DNA from: Microplitis mediator
Taxonomy: Eukaryota; Arthropoda; Insecta; Hymenoptera; Braconidae
Direction: 5' to 3'
Assembly (NCBI RefSeq): GCF_029852145.1
Contig: NC_079969.1
Span: 10,292,001-10,356,000 of the forward strand
DNA length: 64,000 bases
A program made the translations under genes and the position numbers. Of this stretch, positions 10,850 through 24,093 are shown piece by piece; position 1 is the first letter of the stretch, and each line of letters opens with the position of its first letter. Under the pieces are notes generated by a model that was given only the letters and a program-made list of their open reading frames with translations, was not told where the DNA came from and ran no database searches.

Positions 10850-12985
10850 CTCGCTAGCAATAGTCGTCCTGAGAGCGCTTAAAATGGCTCTTTTCGCTCT
10901 TCTACTCCCACATTGATAAAAAAAAAAAAAAAAAGAAAAAAAAATCTCTAGTGTCTATAAAAAGCACTGACGGATAAAATTTGCCAAAGTGGATTTGACC
11001 AATTCGGTACCGGTCGTTATCCCAGTGCATCGAGCACCAACAAAGCCACCGGATATGACGAGAAATGAGTTAGGCTCCGGGAAAGCTGACCACTAAGAGG
11101 ACGCTGAAATGAGCAACAAAGATCTCGTACCGCGGAATGTCATTGTTTACCCAGCATCCAACAACCAGCAACCTGCGCCCAAAGTCTCTGTTTGTTTCTT
11201 TCTCAGTCTGCCAAATGCTAACCGCAGTCCGGCTTCCAGGGTATACTGGCTATAGTCAACGGTACATGATTCTCATTACAACAATGACATTGCCAGCCTA
11301 CAAGAGAGAGAAAGAACGAGGATTGTTATTGTCCCTCGACCAATTGAACCGCCTCCGTGGTCATTAACGTGAATGTCACTGGGCGCCAAACGAAACATGC
11401 TCACTGACCAAAACGAAGTGCGCTACAGGTCGTTAACACGGTCCCTATATTTTCATTCTTTGTTGGAGTTTAAAGTTTTTTTCTGGATGGTTAAAACCTT
11501 TCCGCAGTCATTGTCATCGCACATAACTCGTATCTAATTATTACTGTAATTATTAAACAATTACGAGCATCAGTGCATGTTTAATGTTTAATAATAAAAA
11601 TCAAAACTAACGTGCCCGATGTAATGAATATCTAATTAATAGACTATTCGCCGTTAGTAGCTAGCCATTCGGATGCAGCGGCTTACTCTTCTTGAACTAG
11701 CAGTAGTAACAACAGCAACAGCACACACTGAGAGACGAATGGCTCCCAGTGGTGTGCACTCGTATAATATCGCGTGCAGTTAAAGTCCTGGTGAGTTTTA
11801 TGTCGAGTTGATGCACGTTTTATATTGTAACGAGTAATTTACTGCATCCCAAGATGTCTGTTCCAAGTTCTCCGATCGAACGACGTAACACAGGGGGTAC
11901 ACACTCTCGTATTATTCCTTTATATAAAACAAGTCTTGTGGCGCTGTAGAAATAATATCAAGACTGTGTAGTGTGATAGTGATACAAGGTCTCACAAGCC
12001 GCCCAACAGGATTTAATGTCGACATTACAGAGATGCTCTAACTCAACGCATTCATGTTTCTCTTATTATTTTTTAACCTCCAGCAACCCACACCCCTTGC
12101 CAAGTAATATCCCTAGAACTAGTGTCTCCTTCTCGAGTAACCTTTATCTCACCAAGTTAAATCCAGGGTAATTCGTCACGCTCGATTTGCCTGACATATC
12201 CATGCTATGTACCAACATACTGGAATACAGAATCCAGACTCTAGAGCTACGACTCAACGGCTTCTTACTCTTGGTCTACGAAAGTTGTTCATATAATTAT
12301 CGTGGGACGTCACACATTCAGCGACACTAGAACTCTGGAGAGTCTGATGATGATTACGGCGACTCCAGCAACTTTAGCGACACACTGACTATTCTCACAT
12401 CCAGTATATCATCATTATAGTTAATAGGATCCAACGGTGATGTTGATTTATTTGACTTTTGTTTTATTATTAACAGTATGCATTAATGTTACCACAAACA
12501 GTATATTTACTTTTTTTTTTATCCACTTTGCTCATTTGTTATTCCATAGTTTGTTTTATTTAGCCATTTAGCTACCGCTGTAACGGGCAGCGTAATGTTC
12601 GGGGTTCCGGTCCGAAAAACACAAAATTTCGTGACATTTAAATGAGCTCGTTGTTATAAGTGATATGCTGTGTATATTTGTTTGTACAGATGAAAACTGT
12701 CGCCCGAAATGTATCTACGAACAAATGAATGGACCGTACATTTTATGGAGGTGTATCTCGTAAAGTCGATGCTTCAAACACAAAACGAGGGGTATGATAG
12801 GTGGTAAACGGGACGGAAAGCGGTTTGCATAGCTCTATATACCCTCACGTTACGAATTAGCGAGGCGGACCGATAGTAGCTATGGGAAACGGGCTCGTGT
12901 TGAAGGCAGGTTTATTAGCATTGTTAATGTATTTCGTGTGCTACTGTCCCATGCCGGACGGCTTTCAAAAACTACTCCCTTTCTG

Positions 12986-13017
<32 letters not shown>

Positions 13018-16000
13018 CTGAAAGCATTCGCGCGTTCTTTTGGCTCATGTCCCGGCATTTATACAATCGATACATTGTCCAAATGAAATGGACAAAAAAA
13101 AACAAACCAAGTGGTGGAAGTGGAAAGTAAAAAGTTGAATGCGTTCACCTCTTGAATAACATTCCGATGCTATTGCAATATTGGAAAATTATTGAAGCGT
13201 CTCTTGAAGTGCATAATTTATTTGTTTTTTATCTTGAGCAGTTTTCTCAGTTTTTTATTCAGATATTCTTTTTTTTTTATTCCCATCTTCTATCGGAAGC
13301 AATTCTTCCTGCATCCACTCAATTTTATTCGATAAAAGGACCAAGAATTTAACCCTCGAGCCGCCTAGCTAAGGGGAGAGCTAACTCTGACGGCTTTTAT
13401 AAACAAGCACTTGAACCAACTTTTCCACCCATTCTCCCTTTAAGAACTCCCTGAGTTGCCCTGCCATGGTATGCTCGGCCCGGCCAGCCTTTCTCTTTCT
13501 CTTTCTCGTTCTCTGCCTGCAGTCTCCCTCCGCGGGACAACTCAAAGCACAGAAGCATCAGTAAAAAAAGTGTAAGAGCGTTAAAAAAAAAGGCTGTTCG
13601 AGAGTTGTCTACGAAGCAGAAGGTGGGTGATTTAAATATCCACGGCAACGTTGCTGGAACGAGATTAGCGATGCCGGATTTTAAAACGGGCTACAAGTTA
13701 GAGGCAAATAAATAGTCTCGTTTATAAAGAAAGGCGAGCGGGACACTGTTAATCAGATTAATCAGATAGAGCTTGGTGAGAGAGCTTTATCCATCTGAAC
13801 GCAGCCTCAAGTTTCTAGTTAAATTTTATTAAAGTGTATGGATGCTCTACGTTTAATAAAATTTATGCCAGTTCCGTGATTCATATCCACAAGTCGATAG
13901 CCAGGATTAGTGGCCACGCCTCGATCTCTCTGGGATACCGGAAGGAATAAAGGATCTCATGTTACCTCTCCTGCTGATGCTGCTGCTGTTGCTGCTGACT
14001 CTGACTCCGATTCTGAGTTGGATATCAGAGCAAGGTGACGTTGCACTCAGCATCCTGTCTAACAATCAACTGATCCAGCCCATCGCTCATTCTAATTATT
14101 ATTTTCTCATCCCAACTACCGCTTCCACTCGAGATAGATGCTTTAACATCATACACACATCTTGCCCAAGGTTACATGCTAACTGCATTTGATGTGCCGT
14201 ACTGTAATTCACATTGATTTCTTCCAGTCCAGCTCCCTACCTCACCTCACACTGATGAGTCTTGATTTTATAGTCTCACGATTGTCAGTTTGAGTAATTT
14301 GTCCAACGAAGAATCATCATCATCCCTGGTTTTTTATCGGCGGTTATTATCAATAAAGAAATAAATAAAGCTGTATATAAACTTGTCGCCGCGGGATCAA
14401 AACATCTTATACTATACTAGGCAGCTTAGTTAGTTGCCTAGATGTCTAATGTCTTGATGAGCATGACCATAACCCAAGACTGATACCACTTCCATGAGCT
14501 AGTCAGCCATCAGTTATAACAATATTATTGATGGCTCTAGTGTTCCGGCATCTACCGGTTTATGGGACCAGTTAACCATTATAATAAGGAAGCTCACTAT
14601 CCAGCCACTACCTGATACCTCTTGTGATTTATTTCATCTTATTTTTGATATTTATAATGCAGGAATTAGATCCGTTGATGAACAAAAGACAAGAACAAAG
14701 TAGTATTTGGTTTATTCAGAGTGTAGTAAAAGCGAGGATTTAAAAATTATGTTTGAGAATAATGATGATGATGATTTAAAGTGTCCGCGCGGACTGGCCT
14801 TTTATACAGTTTTCCGGGTCTTGTTAATTCAGCTTGGAATTAAAACGGTTGGATTTAAATGGGAGGCTAAATTAAGAGAGACGGTTCTCGTTTTCTCTGA
14901 GTTATACTTATCATGAGTCTTGCTTATTATTTTTTATTATACTTGAGCCGTCCACTGCTTTAAATACTGAGTATAATGATAATGATAATAATAGGTATAG
15001 TAGGAATAAGAATAAGAAAGGTATTCATAATAATAATAATGATAATGGGTATAAATATAAATGAATAAGAGCTGCAAAGAGAATAAAACTAATAATAAGA
15101 TATTTAAGATCTACGGTGTTGGTCGTATGCAATTTGTTGATGGCGATTAAACTTTAGTTTCTTAGTTGCTTTGGATCGTCGATCACCCAAACCCCCGCGT
15201 TGAGCGGATAATAAAAGAGTTAAATGTGCGAAGGAAGAGGGAAGAAGAAGAGAATAGTCATATTGCATTGGCTATAAAGAGGTATGGGAACACACGATTT
15301 GTTATCACGCTTCAGGGTTAAACGTTTTTCCCAGAGCCGTTTCCGAAGGACCAAGGACGTTTCCACTGGTTGGGTGCATTAGCTTGTAGTTATCCAAAAC
15401 TTGTGCCCTCTATTGATGGCATCCTAGTACTAGCGAGTAGTTGATGGCGCTGTACAACCACGCTTCTATATGTATGGTGTCTTTACGAGCGTATAACGAT
15501 CGGTCAAACTCATCGTGCCACTCGAGATTGCTCATCTGGAATAGTTGTGAGCTGTAAATCCTTCATTAAATCACCCCGTACTATTACCTGGTGTTAATTA
15601 TTACTACCTTGTATGTCGATAGTATATTTTATTGAGCGTAACTTTAGCTAGAGTTGTTGTATCGACTTGCAAAAAAATTTGTTATTAAGTTTGAATACGT
15701 CTAGTTTCAAATACGCCACCGAATTTAAGTACGGAATTTTTTTTTTTCCAATAATTTCCGGTTAAAATGTAACTAAAATAAAAAAATTAAAATTTTTTTT
15801 ATGGCCTGTAACTTTTAAATGAAAAATCAGAGATCGATTCGCAATTTTCTATTTGAAAAATTAAATTTTTGGCCAACTCTAGAAGAGGTCAGAAAAGTAT
15901 CTGCAATTTTTAGTTTTTGAGTTATAGAAGTTTGTAGATCAGACCGTCAAGTTTACTTCGGCATTCGATAACTCGCAAACAAGTTATCGTAATAAAAATT

Positions 16001-16600
16001 TAAAAAAACTAAAATTGATGCTCAAATTCAGGTATGCAAGTCAGATTAAAACAAAATAACGTAAAAAATTGTGTCCTACTTATAGAGGTTTTAAATAAAT
16101 TTGAGCTTATCTTCAAAGTCCCGTAATTGTGTTTTCAAAAAAAAATATTCATGTAAGGTCAGAAGATCGTTATGTTGGTCAATCTATGTTGGAATAATTG
16201 TTTATTAATATTATGATAATTGAAAAAATTATAACTAGTATAAATGAATCAGGCTTAGCATTAAGCAAATAAATTTTGCCGCACCCAGATATCCCGTATG
16301 TTCCAATGCCGTAGGTTAGACTACCGAGAAATGCGGTGAAATAGAGGGCAAAGGTCGCACAGTAGTGAAACTACTGTAGAGTAAACGTTAATTGAATTTA
16401 CTGATTCACTCTCTAATCTACCGTAACCATATATTCACGGTGTAATTACTAAATACACCAGAGTACCCCCACTATCGTGCCGCCTGGCTTACCAATATGT
16501 TTTATCAGTTATCCCGAACCCTTTCATTATCCTTAATTAATTAATTTAATAATATTAATACCGATAACAATAACATTAATACTGATATTATTAATAAAAA
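10850..16600. other. Non-coding stretch without a recognised gene
   Basis: It contains poly-A tracts (10918-10945), a TA repeat (12986-13018), CTG-type runs near 13973-14000 that create a leucine-rich frame, AT-rich degenerate repeats (15660-16170) and a 7-bp hairpin at 16360-16376. A second TATA-like site at 13723 lies 32 bp upstream of TCAGA; it is too weak to call a promoter. Confidence 0.55.
12986..13018. repeat. TA-rich microsatellite
   Basis: TA repeat with one TT interruption. Confidence 0.95.
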
Positions 16601-16626
16601 AATAATAATAATAATAATAATAATAA
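16601..16626. repeat. (AAT)n microsatellite
   Basis: About eight AAT units inside a longer AT-only stretch. Confidence 0.9.
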
Positions 16627-19600
16627 CAATAAAGGAATTATTGGAATATTAAAATTTACGAGTGCATTTGTTTGGCATAAATATAAGAGTAACTGAGAAT
16701 TTCCTGTTATAATTTAGTTTGTATAGATAAGAGAAAGAATAAAAATATCTCGAAGAATGGTAGCGAGACGTGTGTATGCAATAAATGACGCAGATACGAT
16801 CATTTCCTACGGGCAGAGTCTCAACTAAAGGCTTTGAGCGCACAAGCTGTATAAATGTGTGTGTGTTTGTTTGTTTGTTTGTTTATGTATAGGACCGAAA
16901 CGTGCCTGTTGAATTTTATGACTGGGGTTACATCTACCCGATAACTAGCGTGAAAGTACTTTGCACACCAGCTTGTTTGGTTTAGGTTACACTAAATGTC
17001 ATCTCTTCATCAGCCGAAAAATTGCAATTAACTTTACTTATGTAAATTTTTTTTTTTTTTTATATTCAAAATAATTATTTTTGTAACACATACTCGAGAT
17101 GTACACCACTAAGTGCCCATAATCGGCAGCTGAAAATATTATATATAACACAGTGGGTAATAGAAATACTAATCATTTAAATAGTGGCGTCAGCAGTGCA
17201 AGATATATAAGTTTTAGTTACATGCACTATAACTTGCGCGCATTAAATATCGAAGAAACTCATTGAGTCATCTTGTGACATGATTTTTCATCATATTTTA
17301 AGTGCCTTTTATTACTTGTGGCTGGTAATCTGCCGCCTATTGGCACTCGTTGGCGTACATTTTGCGTATTTCTTACAAAAATCAATGTATATATCTAGTA
17401 CGATTCCGTATAAGCCTCCGACTCGGTAGTCAATCGTCACAGCTCGCATTTTATACAAAATTGCAGTCAATACAAAAACTACTATTTTAGCCTGCATTAC
17501 AGCTCATTTAAGTTTCTTGGCATGTATGTACGAATGTACGGACCATCGATATCTTGGGAACTAATCAATCGATTTGACTCAAATGTGAGGGGATCGAAAT
17601 ATTGAACCAGTCCTTGATACCCACAAAAATTTAATAACAATCTGTTAAGAAGAATTTGAGTTACGGAACAAATAAAAGTGCGAAATAATTCGAAATTCAT
17701 AATTTGCTTCCGGATAGCATTTCTCTGGAACAAAGTCAGCGAGAGAGTTCTGCGAGGGGTAAAAACATTTTTGACGATATTTTTATACAGCACACAGTAA
17801 ACAAAATGAATAAACAATCGTTATTTATAGTTTTTAAAAACAAAGAATTATAAAATAAAAGGGTTCGAGAAGGGATTAAGTTGTACGTGTAATACAAAGA
17901 TTGGCAGTTATAAGCTTGATAGGTTGAGACCTGGCGCCCAACGTAATCGAGTCGACGTTAATTCAATTCGAGCCTCAGGTTTAATACAACTATTGCCTGC
18001 GGTGGCACGAGCTACTTTAAAACCTACAGCTTCATCCCAGGTACTTGATTTTCTTTTCAACCACACACTTTTTTTTATCCCACTACTACTACACCACTCC
18101 CATTATATTTTTATATTTTTTATACCACTCTTTATTCAATTCTTTTTTCCTCCATTTATTTCCACGCTTTTATCACGGGGTTTCCATTCGCGGTGAAATA
18201 ATAAAATTATGCTAGCCCGAGGGCGACACTACTACTACTACTATTCCCTCTCCCACAACTGGCACTTATACCAGGACTTCTAGCACTCGAATAGGATGCC
18301 AGGATAAGATGAGGGGGATGGGGATGCGGATGAGGACAAGCTACGGAAAGATCTAACCATTACATCTAGTCGTTCTATACTTTCTTCTCACTTTTCTCCC
18401 TCTATTCCGTGGCTCGAATTTCTCAGCTTCTAGACACTAAGATGTGTTACATCGCCGGTGACGTTGATCAATGCCAACTCGCCAAGAAAAAAATTACATT
18501 AGCTCAACTCTCAGCTGTTGTACTAAAGTTTTAGCTTTAGTTTTACGTTACTTATATAATACTCTGCATTCAATGCCGATTGCATGTAACTGTCGGCGTA
18601 ACTCTGTTGCGTAGATATTCATTCAAGTGCCCCTTATATAGATTACTTTTGTATGTAAGCTGTTAAATGAGATTATTGTTTATTGTTTCAGCCGTTATTG
18701 TAAATGGATATTTTTAAATTCAACACGACGGAAAAACTTACTTGAGGAACAGGTGACTGAACTTTCAGTCATATCTTGTAAACTACTTAGTTTCGGTAAA
18801 AAGTCATTGATATATTTTTTGTAGGAAATTTTATGAGCTACAACAAAGTATCAGTACAATTTTTCGATATCTTCAACAGTTTGATCAGATTTTTAATTTC
18901 AAAATTTTTTATAGAAAATTAAAATCCACTAATTGGTACCAAGTATTTAAAATTTACATTACAAGTAAACTGTTGAGTTTACATGAAAAATTATGGAGAC
19001 CTTTTTTGTAGGAAATTTAATTTCGGTTAAAAAAGGTCATTAAAAATTTTTCATAAAATCAATATTTAACGAGGTATTGAAAAACAAAGTCGATATACTC
19101 TTGAGCATGTTCTCCCTCGTAAAAATAAATAGATAATGTTAGCGTATCTCTATAAATTGTTTGCTAACGGATAAGGCCGTAAGGTCAGGTCGCCTTCTAT
19201 TCATTTTTCACAACTTTCTTCGCCACGCGACGCGATGCGGCTATGAACGCTTAGTTGTACCGTTCTACACAACACCAGGCTCTATATCTAGCTCGCTCAG
19301 ATTACTTCCTCTATATCCAGCGATTTAATTTAATAGGACCAACCACTCGGTGACTACATAAACACATAAACAACACGTCTAACTCCCTAATTAAATAAAT
19401 TACCTGTAATTTTTAGCCCCAGCCGTTTTACTAATTAATATATTTCATTAAATATTTTTACGGTGTAAGTTGAATAGAGATAAAAGAGCAGAGTAAGTTA
19501 ATAGAAATAAAAAGCCCGATTGTAGGTAAAATTGTTAAAATAAAAAAAAGTGAAAAAACTGTTGGAGATGGCGTCACTTTGCCAACAGCCGTTGGTAATT

Positions 19601-20244
19601 TCTTCGTTACGAATAAAGAGAAAAAGAGAGAGAAAGAGTCATCCCGTTCAGACAAATTAGCCTCGCCCTGTTCTCATCCTTATCCTGTACCATTTCTTCA
19701 GAACTCTGAAGCTGTCTATGTACCTGAGAGTAGTGAGCAAGAAGAAAATCAACCGGTCTGATATTACTTGAGACAGAAACCCGCTGCGACATAACAGCTT
19801 TCGTAGACTTTATTCCATAGCACACTCAGTAAAGTAAAGAATGTAAAAATGAAATGAGAAAAGAGAAGTAAGTTTACATTTTAAATGGTTACTAATTTGC
19901 TTGGGTTCATCGATAATGTTTAAAAGGTTTCTAGTTTTAATTATTTAGATTCCTTGTTCGAGGGTGGAGGTGAGTAAGAGGATGTGTTCAGTGGAAGTGA
20001 AGTGATTTAGTATTTAGAGGAATACAATAAAAGGAAAGTTAATTAGCGATAATGATAGGCAATTGGCATTCATTCATTTTGTATGTGTTTAGTAAATATT
20101 TAAGAAATTAAAAGTTAAAGTAAACTCTACTTCATGTTAAAATTCAATTATTTATATTTTTTATTTGTCAACATTATTTTCGTTACTTTTATTTCATAAA
20201 CTAATTATTAAAAATAAAACTTACATATGTGCTTTGAAACGCTA
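16627..20244. other. Non-coding stretch with dispersed-repeat remnants
   Basis: Two abutting minus-strand frames (17817-17497 and 17497-17312) overlap as TAATG but match no family I know. An (ACT)n run lies near 18227-18243. Dispersed-repeat copies are visible at 18740-19060. No supported gene. Confidence 0.5.
18740..19060. repeat. Dispersed self-complementary AT-rich repeat, tandem pair
   Basis: Two diverged copies of the window's common repeat are present. The cores TGTAGGAAATTT (about 18822) and TTTTTTGTAGGAAATTTAAT (about 19002) are each followed by an A-rich segment ending near AGGTC or AGTATC. They are separated by AT-rich spacer. Confidence 0.6.
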
Positions 20245-20446
20245 CACACAAAAAAAAAAATTCTCGACTGAAGGTAAATATTCTTGATTCAAGAAAATTT
20301 TTTTGGAGACCTAAATTTTCTCAGATAAAGTAAAATCTTCTCCAACCAAGACGAATTCTCTTGGCTCAAGAAAATCTTGACTTGGTTCCCGAAAACGTTT
20401 GTCTTTAAAAATATTTTCTTGACTCGAGATATCTGTTTTTTCTGTG
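20245..20446. mobile_element. Inverted-repeat element with CTTGA-TCAAG motifs
   Basis: The left end (CACACA plus a long A run) and right end (TTTTTTCTGTG) are loosely complementary. Between them, short palindromic units of the type TCTTGAnTCAAGAAAAT recur at about 20280-20300, 20350-20372 and 20415-20428. This looks like a decayed miniature element that abuts the next one. Boundaries are approximate. Confidence 0.4.
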
Positions 20447-20455
20447 GAGAATTTG

Positions 20456-20773
20456 CACGGAGAAAAATGTTGGCTCAAAATCTACCAATTTTTATTATGC
20501 TGTCGACCAAACTTGAAACAGAAAAGGAAGCATCGAAAAAATTATTGTGCTCATACGAAAAATTATTATGCTGTATCATAATACTTACTACGCGCGAGAC
20601 ACTTATCGATAAGATTTAATAATAATTACTTTCATACATTATAAAAATTGTGATGCAGCATAATAATTTTTCATAAGAGCATAGTAAATTTTTGGATGCT
20701 TCACTACCTGTTTCAAATTTGGTCGACAGCATAATGAAAATTGGTAGGTTTTGAGCCAACATTTTTCTCCGTG
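20456..20773. mobile_element. Foldback MITE with ~125-bp inverted arms
   Basis: The left arm (20456 to about 20583) and right arm (about 20647-20773) are reverse complements over about 125 bp with scattered mismatches. The first 25 bases, starting CACGGAGAAAAATGTTGG, are identical. A short unique spacer with GCGCGAGACACTTATCG separates the arms. No coding capacity belongs to it; the plus-strand frame through it is incidental. No clear target-site duplication was seen (only a possible TG dinucleotide on both sides). A non-autonomous DNA transposon is the best reading; the superfamily is undetermined. Confidence 0.8.
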
Positions 20774-22927
20774 TGGTCTTCAAGTCTAATCAATTAAATT
20801 TTGAAAAAATTATGTATTTTGTTCATTAATAATTTTTTAAAAAGGATGGAATTCAAATTTTTGATAAGTCATTACTACGGGGATGGTTTCAACAACCGAT
20901 ATCTTGTCAACTAAGCATTATAAATTAACCTTGTGGGTGTGTTTTGAAAACCTTAGAGTCTACTCTTTAATTAACTCCGCCTACTTTTCCCAAAAAAAAA
21001 AATTTTCATCCGACAATGAAGCCTCAAAACAAGAATTTCAAGTAATGTCCCTCATCAACTCGAATAATCACTATCGCCGCCTAATCATCACTGACTATTC
21101 AATTACTTCTCCTTGAGCTACTTTCGATAAAAATTCCTATCATTAGCCATCATTAACAATTCAAGCGTAACGGCCGTCTTTCCTAACCTCACCCCGATAA
21201 AATCTTATTTTAAACCGTTAAAAATCTAGAGTAAAAAAGTATTTATATACAAATTACCCTTTTTTTAAGATAAATTAATCTCCAAATGATAATAAAATAC
21301 AAAATGTATATAAAGTAGCGGCTTAATAGCCTGTATTAATGTCTTAAAGATAATTAAACATTCGACACGAGGTGACTAACCTCAAAACCGCGAATTCAAA
21401 CTTTCAAGACCGAGTCGAAAAAAAAAATCTAAAGCAAAATGATTTAAATTAATAAGCATAATATATTATTGGTATGGTAACAAAAAAATAGTGAAAGCAG
21501 TAAATCGTGATTTAACAGATTTAAATGACGACTGGGACTGAGAATGAGACTCGAGTCGAGGACGAGGATAAGGATGAGGATGTTGTTGACTATCAGACAA
21601 AACCGGTTGGTATCATATCGTTTCAATGCTGTATCTGTATGAGTTAGTGAAACTTTAATTACTGTTGCTTTGATATATCAGTAAAAAGATAATAATAATA
21701 GTTCAGAGGATTTATGTACCCGGCAATGATCTTATAGGAACAACTGGAAGTATCACTGGCGTTATACGTTGTCACGGTTGGTCTGCTGTTACTTGTGGGA
21801 GTTGATCTTAAACTAGATCGTTAAGCCTTATCACACGCATTTATTTTCATTTTTAATCTTTTACGTCGACTAGGACATATTAAATTTGAGTTTAAACTAG
21901 AGTGAGAAAGTTTTGTTTAGTTTATTTGGATCTCGTGATCTGATTTTGAATCGCGGATGTAAAACCTCTCGCAATTTTATTTAAACCGTTTTGTACATGC
22001 CTCGAGGACTTTTACTCAGTTAATACTCACTCTGATAGTGGCACTGGGAAGCGTGGTAATATATTTGTGGATATGCTTTCTGTGATACAGTTGATGTATT
22101 TCATTAATAACACCCGCGAAGTAACTAATGAAACAGAATTAACTTTTGTAAAAACTTTTGTCAAACAATTTCATTACGGGCCGTTTATTTTTGGGCAAAG
22201 AGATTTTATTTAATTTTTTTCTTTTAAATAGCAGACCATTTAATTTTTTTTTCTTAAATTAGTTACAATTACAGGTCATACGTTAGCGTTTATAAAATAT
22301 ATATATATATGAGTTTGACTTATGATAATTAGCGGTAACGAAAATCAAAATCTTGAATAAATTTTTTTGCTCAAAAAATCTAAAATGGCATTGATTTGTA
22401 CGCTTCCTATTTTCACTACTTCTCATATCTTTATATTTACAATATAACCATGTGATTTAATTTGTTTTCGCATCAGAAAAATTGAATTTTCTCACAAAAT
22501 CTTCAATAATCTCATCTTTAATTTCTAAAATATTTAATTATCTAAAATAAATTTTTCCAAGAAATGAGGTTATAAATTCATATTTCATCTTATATCTTTG
22601 CTTTATAGCATCATAAATAATTATCTTTTAGATTAAAATCAATAAAATAAAAAACGAGGTTGAAAAAAGTAAATAAGTAAAGAAAAAGTGTAAAATAATC
22701 AGATAAATATAAAATGACACGAAACCCGGATCTGTTGATTTATAAAACATGACATATATGAAACAAGTAAATAGAGCGCGATCATCAAATGCACAGTGAA
22801 ACGTGACTGAGCGTTCGAGCACGTCAACATTATCAAGACAAAACATATAGAGAATACTACACTACTAGTTGTCTAGCCGACGATTGGCTGTTATTAACCT
22901 TTATTTGTTTGTACATCTTGCCAACTT
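20774..22927. other. AT-rich non-coding stretch
   Basis: No gene recognised. It holds poly-A and poly-T tracts, a short TA run at about 22298-22310 and scattered degenerate repeat sequence. Confidence 0.6.
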
Positions 22928-23096
22928 CCCGGGAAAAAATGATTTTGCCTAATCATATATGATTATATATGTTCATATATATGATCATATATGATTATAT
23001 ATAATCATATATGAAGTTATATATAATCATGCATGATTATATATGGGGTCATATATAATTATATATAATTATATATGACCCCATACATAATTAGAT

Positions 23097-23530
23097 CTGA
23101 TCATACCTGGCTGTTATAAGCCCATATATAAGTCTATATATAATCAGATCTGATTATATATAAGTCTATATATAATTAGATCTGATCAGATCTGATTAAA
23201 TATAAGTCTATGTATAATTAGATATGATCATACCTGGCTGTTATGACCCCATATATAATCATACATAAGTCTATATATGATCAGATCTATTTATATATAA
23301 GTCTATATATAGTTAGATCTGATCATACCTGGCTGTTATGACCCCATATATAATCATGTACAAGTCTATATATGATCAGGTCTGATCATATATGAGTCTA
23401 TATATAATTAGATATAATCATACCTGGCTGTTATAACTCCATATATAACCATATATGAGTCTATATATGATCAGATCTGATCATCTATAAGTCTATATAT
23501 AATTAGATATAATTATACCTAGCTGTTATA
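23097..23530. repeat. Tandem palindromic satellite, period ~95 bp
   Basis: The landmark CCTGGCTGTTAT occurs at 23106, 23233, 23328 and 23423, with a diverged copy (CCTAGCTGTTAT) at 23518. The spacings are 127, 95, 95 and 95 bp. Each unit is rich in AGATCTGATC and ATATATAAGTCTATATAT, which are near-palindromic. Confidence 0.85.
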
Positions 23531-23728
23531 ACCCCATATATGATCATATATAAGTCTATACATGATTAGATCTGATCAGACATGATTGATACAAACCCAT
23601 ATATAATTAGATATAGGCCTATATATAATAAGATCTGATCAGACGTGACTGATATAAACCTATATGTAGTTATATATGTCTATGATTAAATCTGATCAGA
23701 TTTCATTGATATGAAACCTATAAATATT

Positions 23729-23731
<3 letters not shown>

Positions 23732-23775
<44 letters not shown>
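23732..23775. repeat. (TA)n microsatellite inside the TIR element
   Basis: A long pure TA run separates the satellite half from the 5S-like half of the element. Confidence 0.95.
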
Positions 23776-23779
<4 letters not shown>

Positions 23780-23986
23780 TAATATGACAATTTTTTAATA
23801 TCAATGTTATTAAATTTTTATTCTGTCAACTATCAATCAAACTTAAATCCCCAATACTTAAAAAATGTTCAAAGGTTTCGGCAGTAATTTAAAAGTATAA
23901 AGTATCAATTTGATTATTTGAGTTAAGTAATGCCATAAACGTTTCTTAATTGTAAGTGTATAACAGACTAGAGGATCAGACTACAA

Positions 23987-24093
23987 ACCATCGATAACCA
24001 AAGTTAAGCAGCATCGGCGTTGGACATTAATTGGATGGGTGACCTCGTAGTAAAATAATTGTCGATGGTTAATAATTTTTTTTTTTTTTTTTT
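23987..24093 (+). ncRNA. Compact 5S-rRNA-like sequence with T-tract terminator
   Basis: AAAGTTAAGCAGCATCGGCG (from 23999) and TTGGATGGGTGACCTCG (24031-24047) match the 5S rRNA internal promoter (A box and C box) in the right order and spacing. The outer segments ACCATCGA (23987-23994) and TCGATGGT (24062-24069) are exact complements, mimicking the closing helix I. The unit is about 83 nt rather than 120. The part of 5S normally preceding the A box (helix II and III 5' strands) is largely missing. A run of 18 T (24076-24093) follows directly and would end RNA polymerase III transcription. It is a derived or pseudogenic 5S, not a functional rRNA gene. Whether it is transcribed is unknown. Confidence 0.72.

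Noticed and set aside
13723..13756. TATAAAG followed at 32 bp by ATCAGATT
   Set aside because: The initiator match is poor, there is no downstream exon, and TATA-like strings are common in this AT-rich DNA.
17312..17817. Two minus-strand frames overlapping as TAATG, like a bicistronic pair
   Set aside because: No recognisable domain, ordinary AT-rich composition, and TAATG overlaps are frequent by chance in such DNA.
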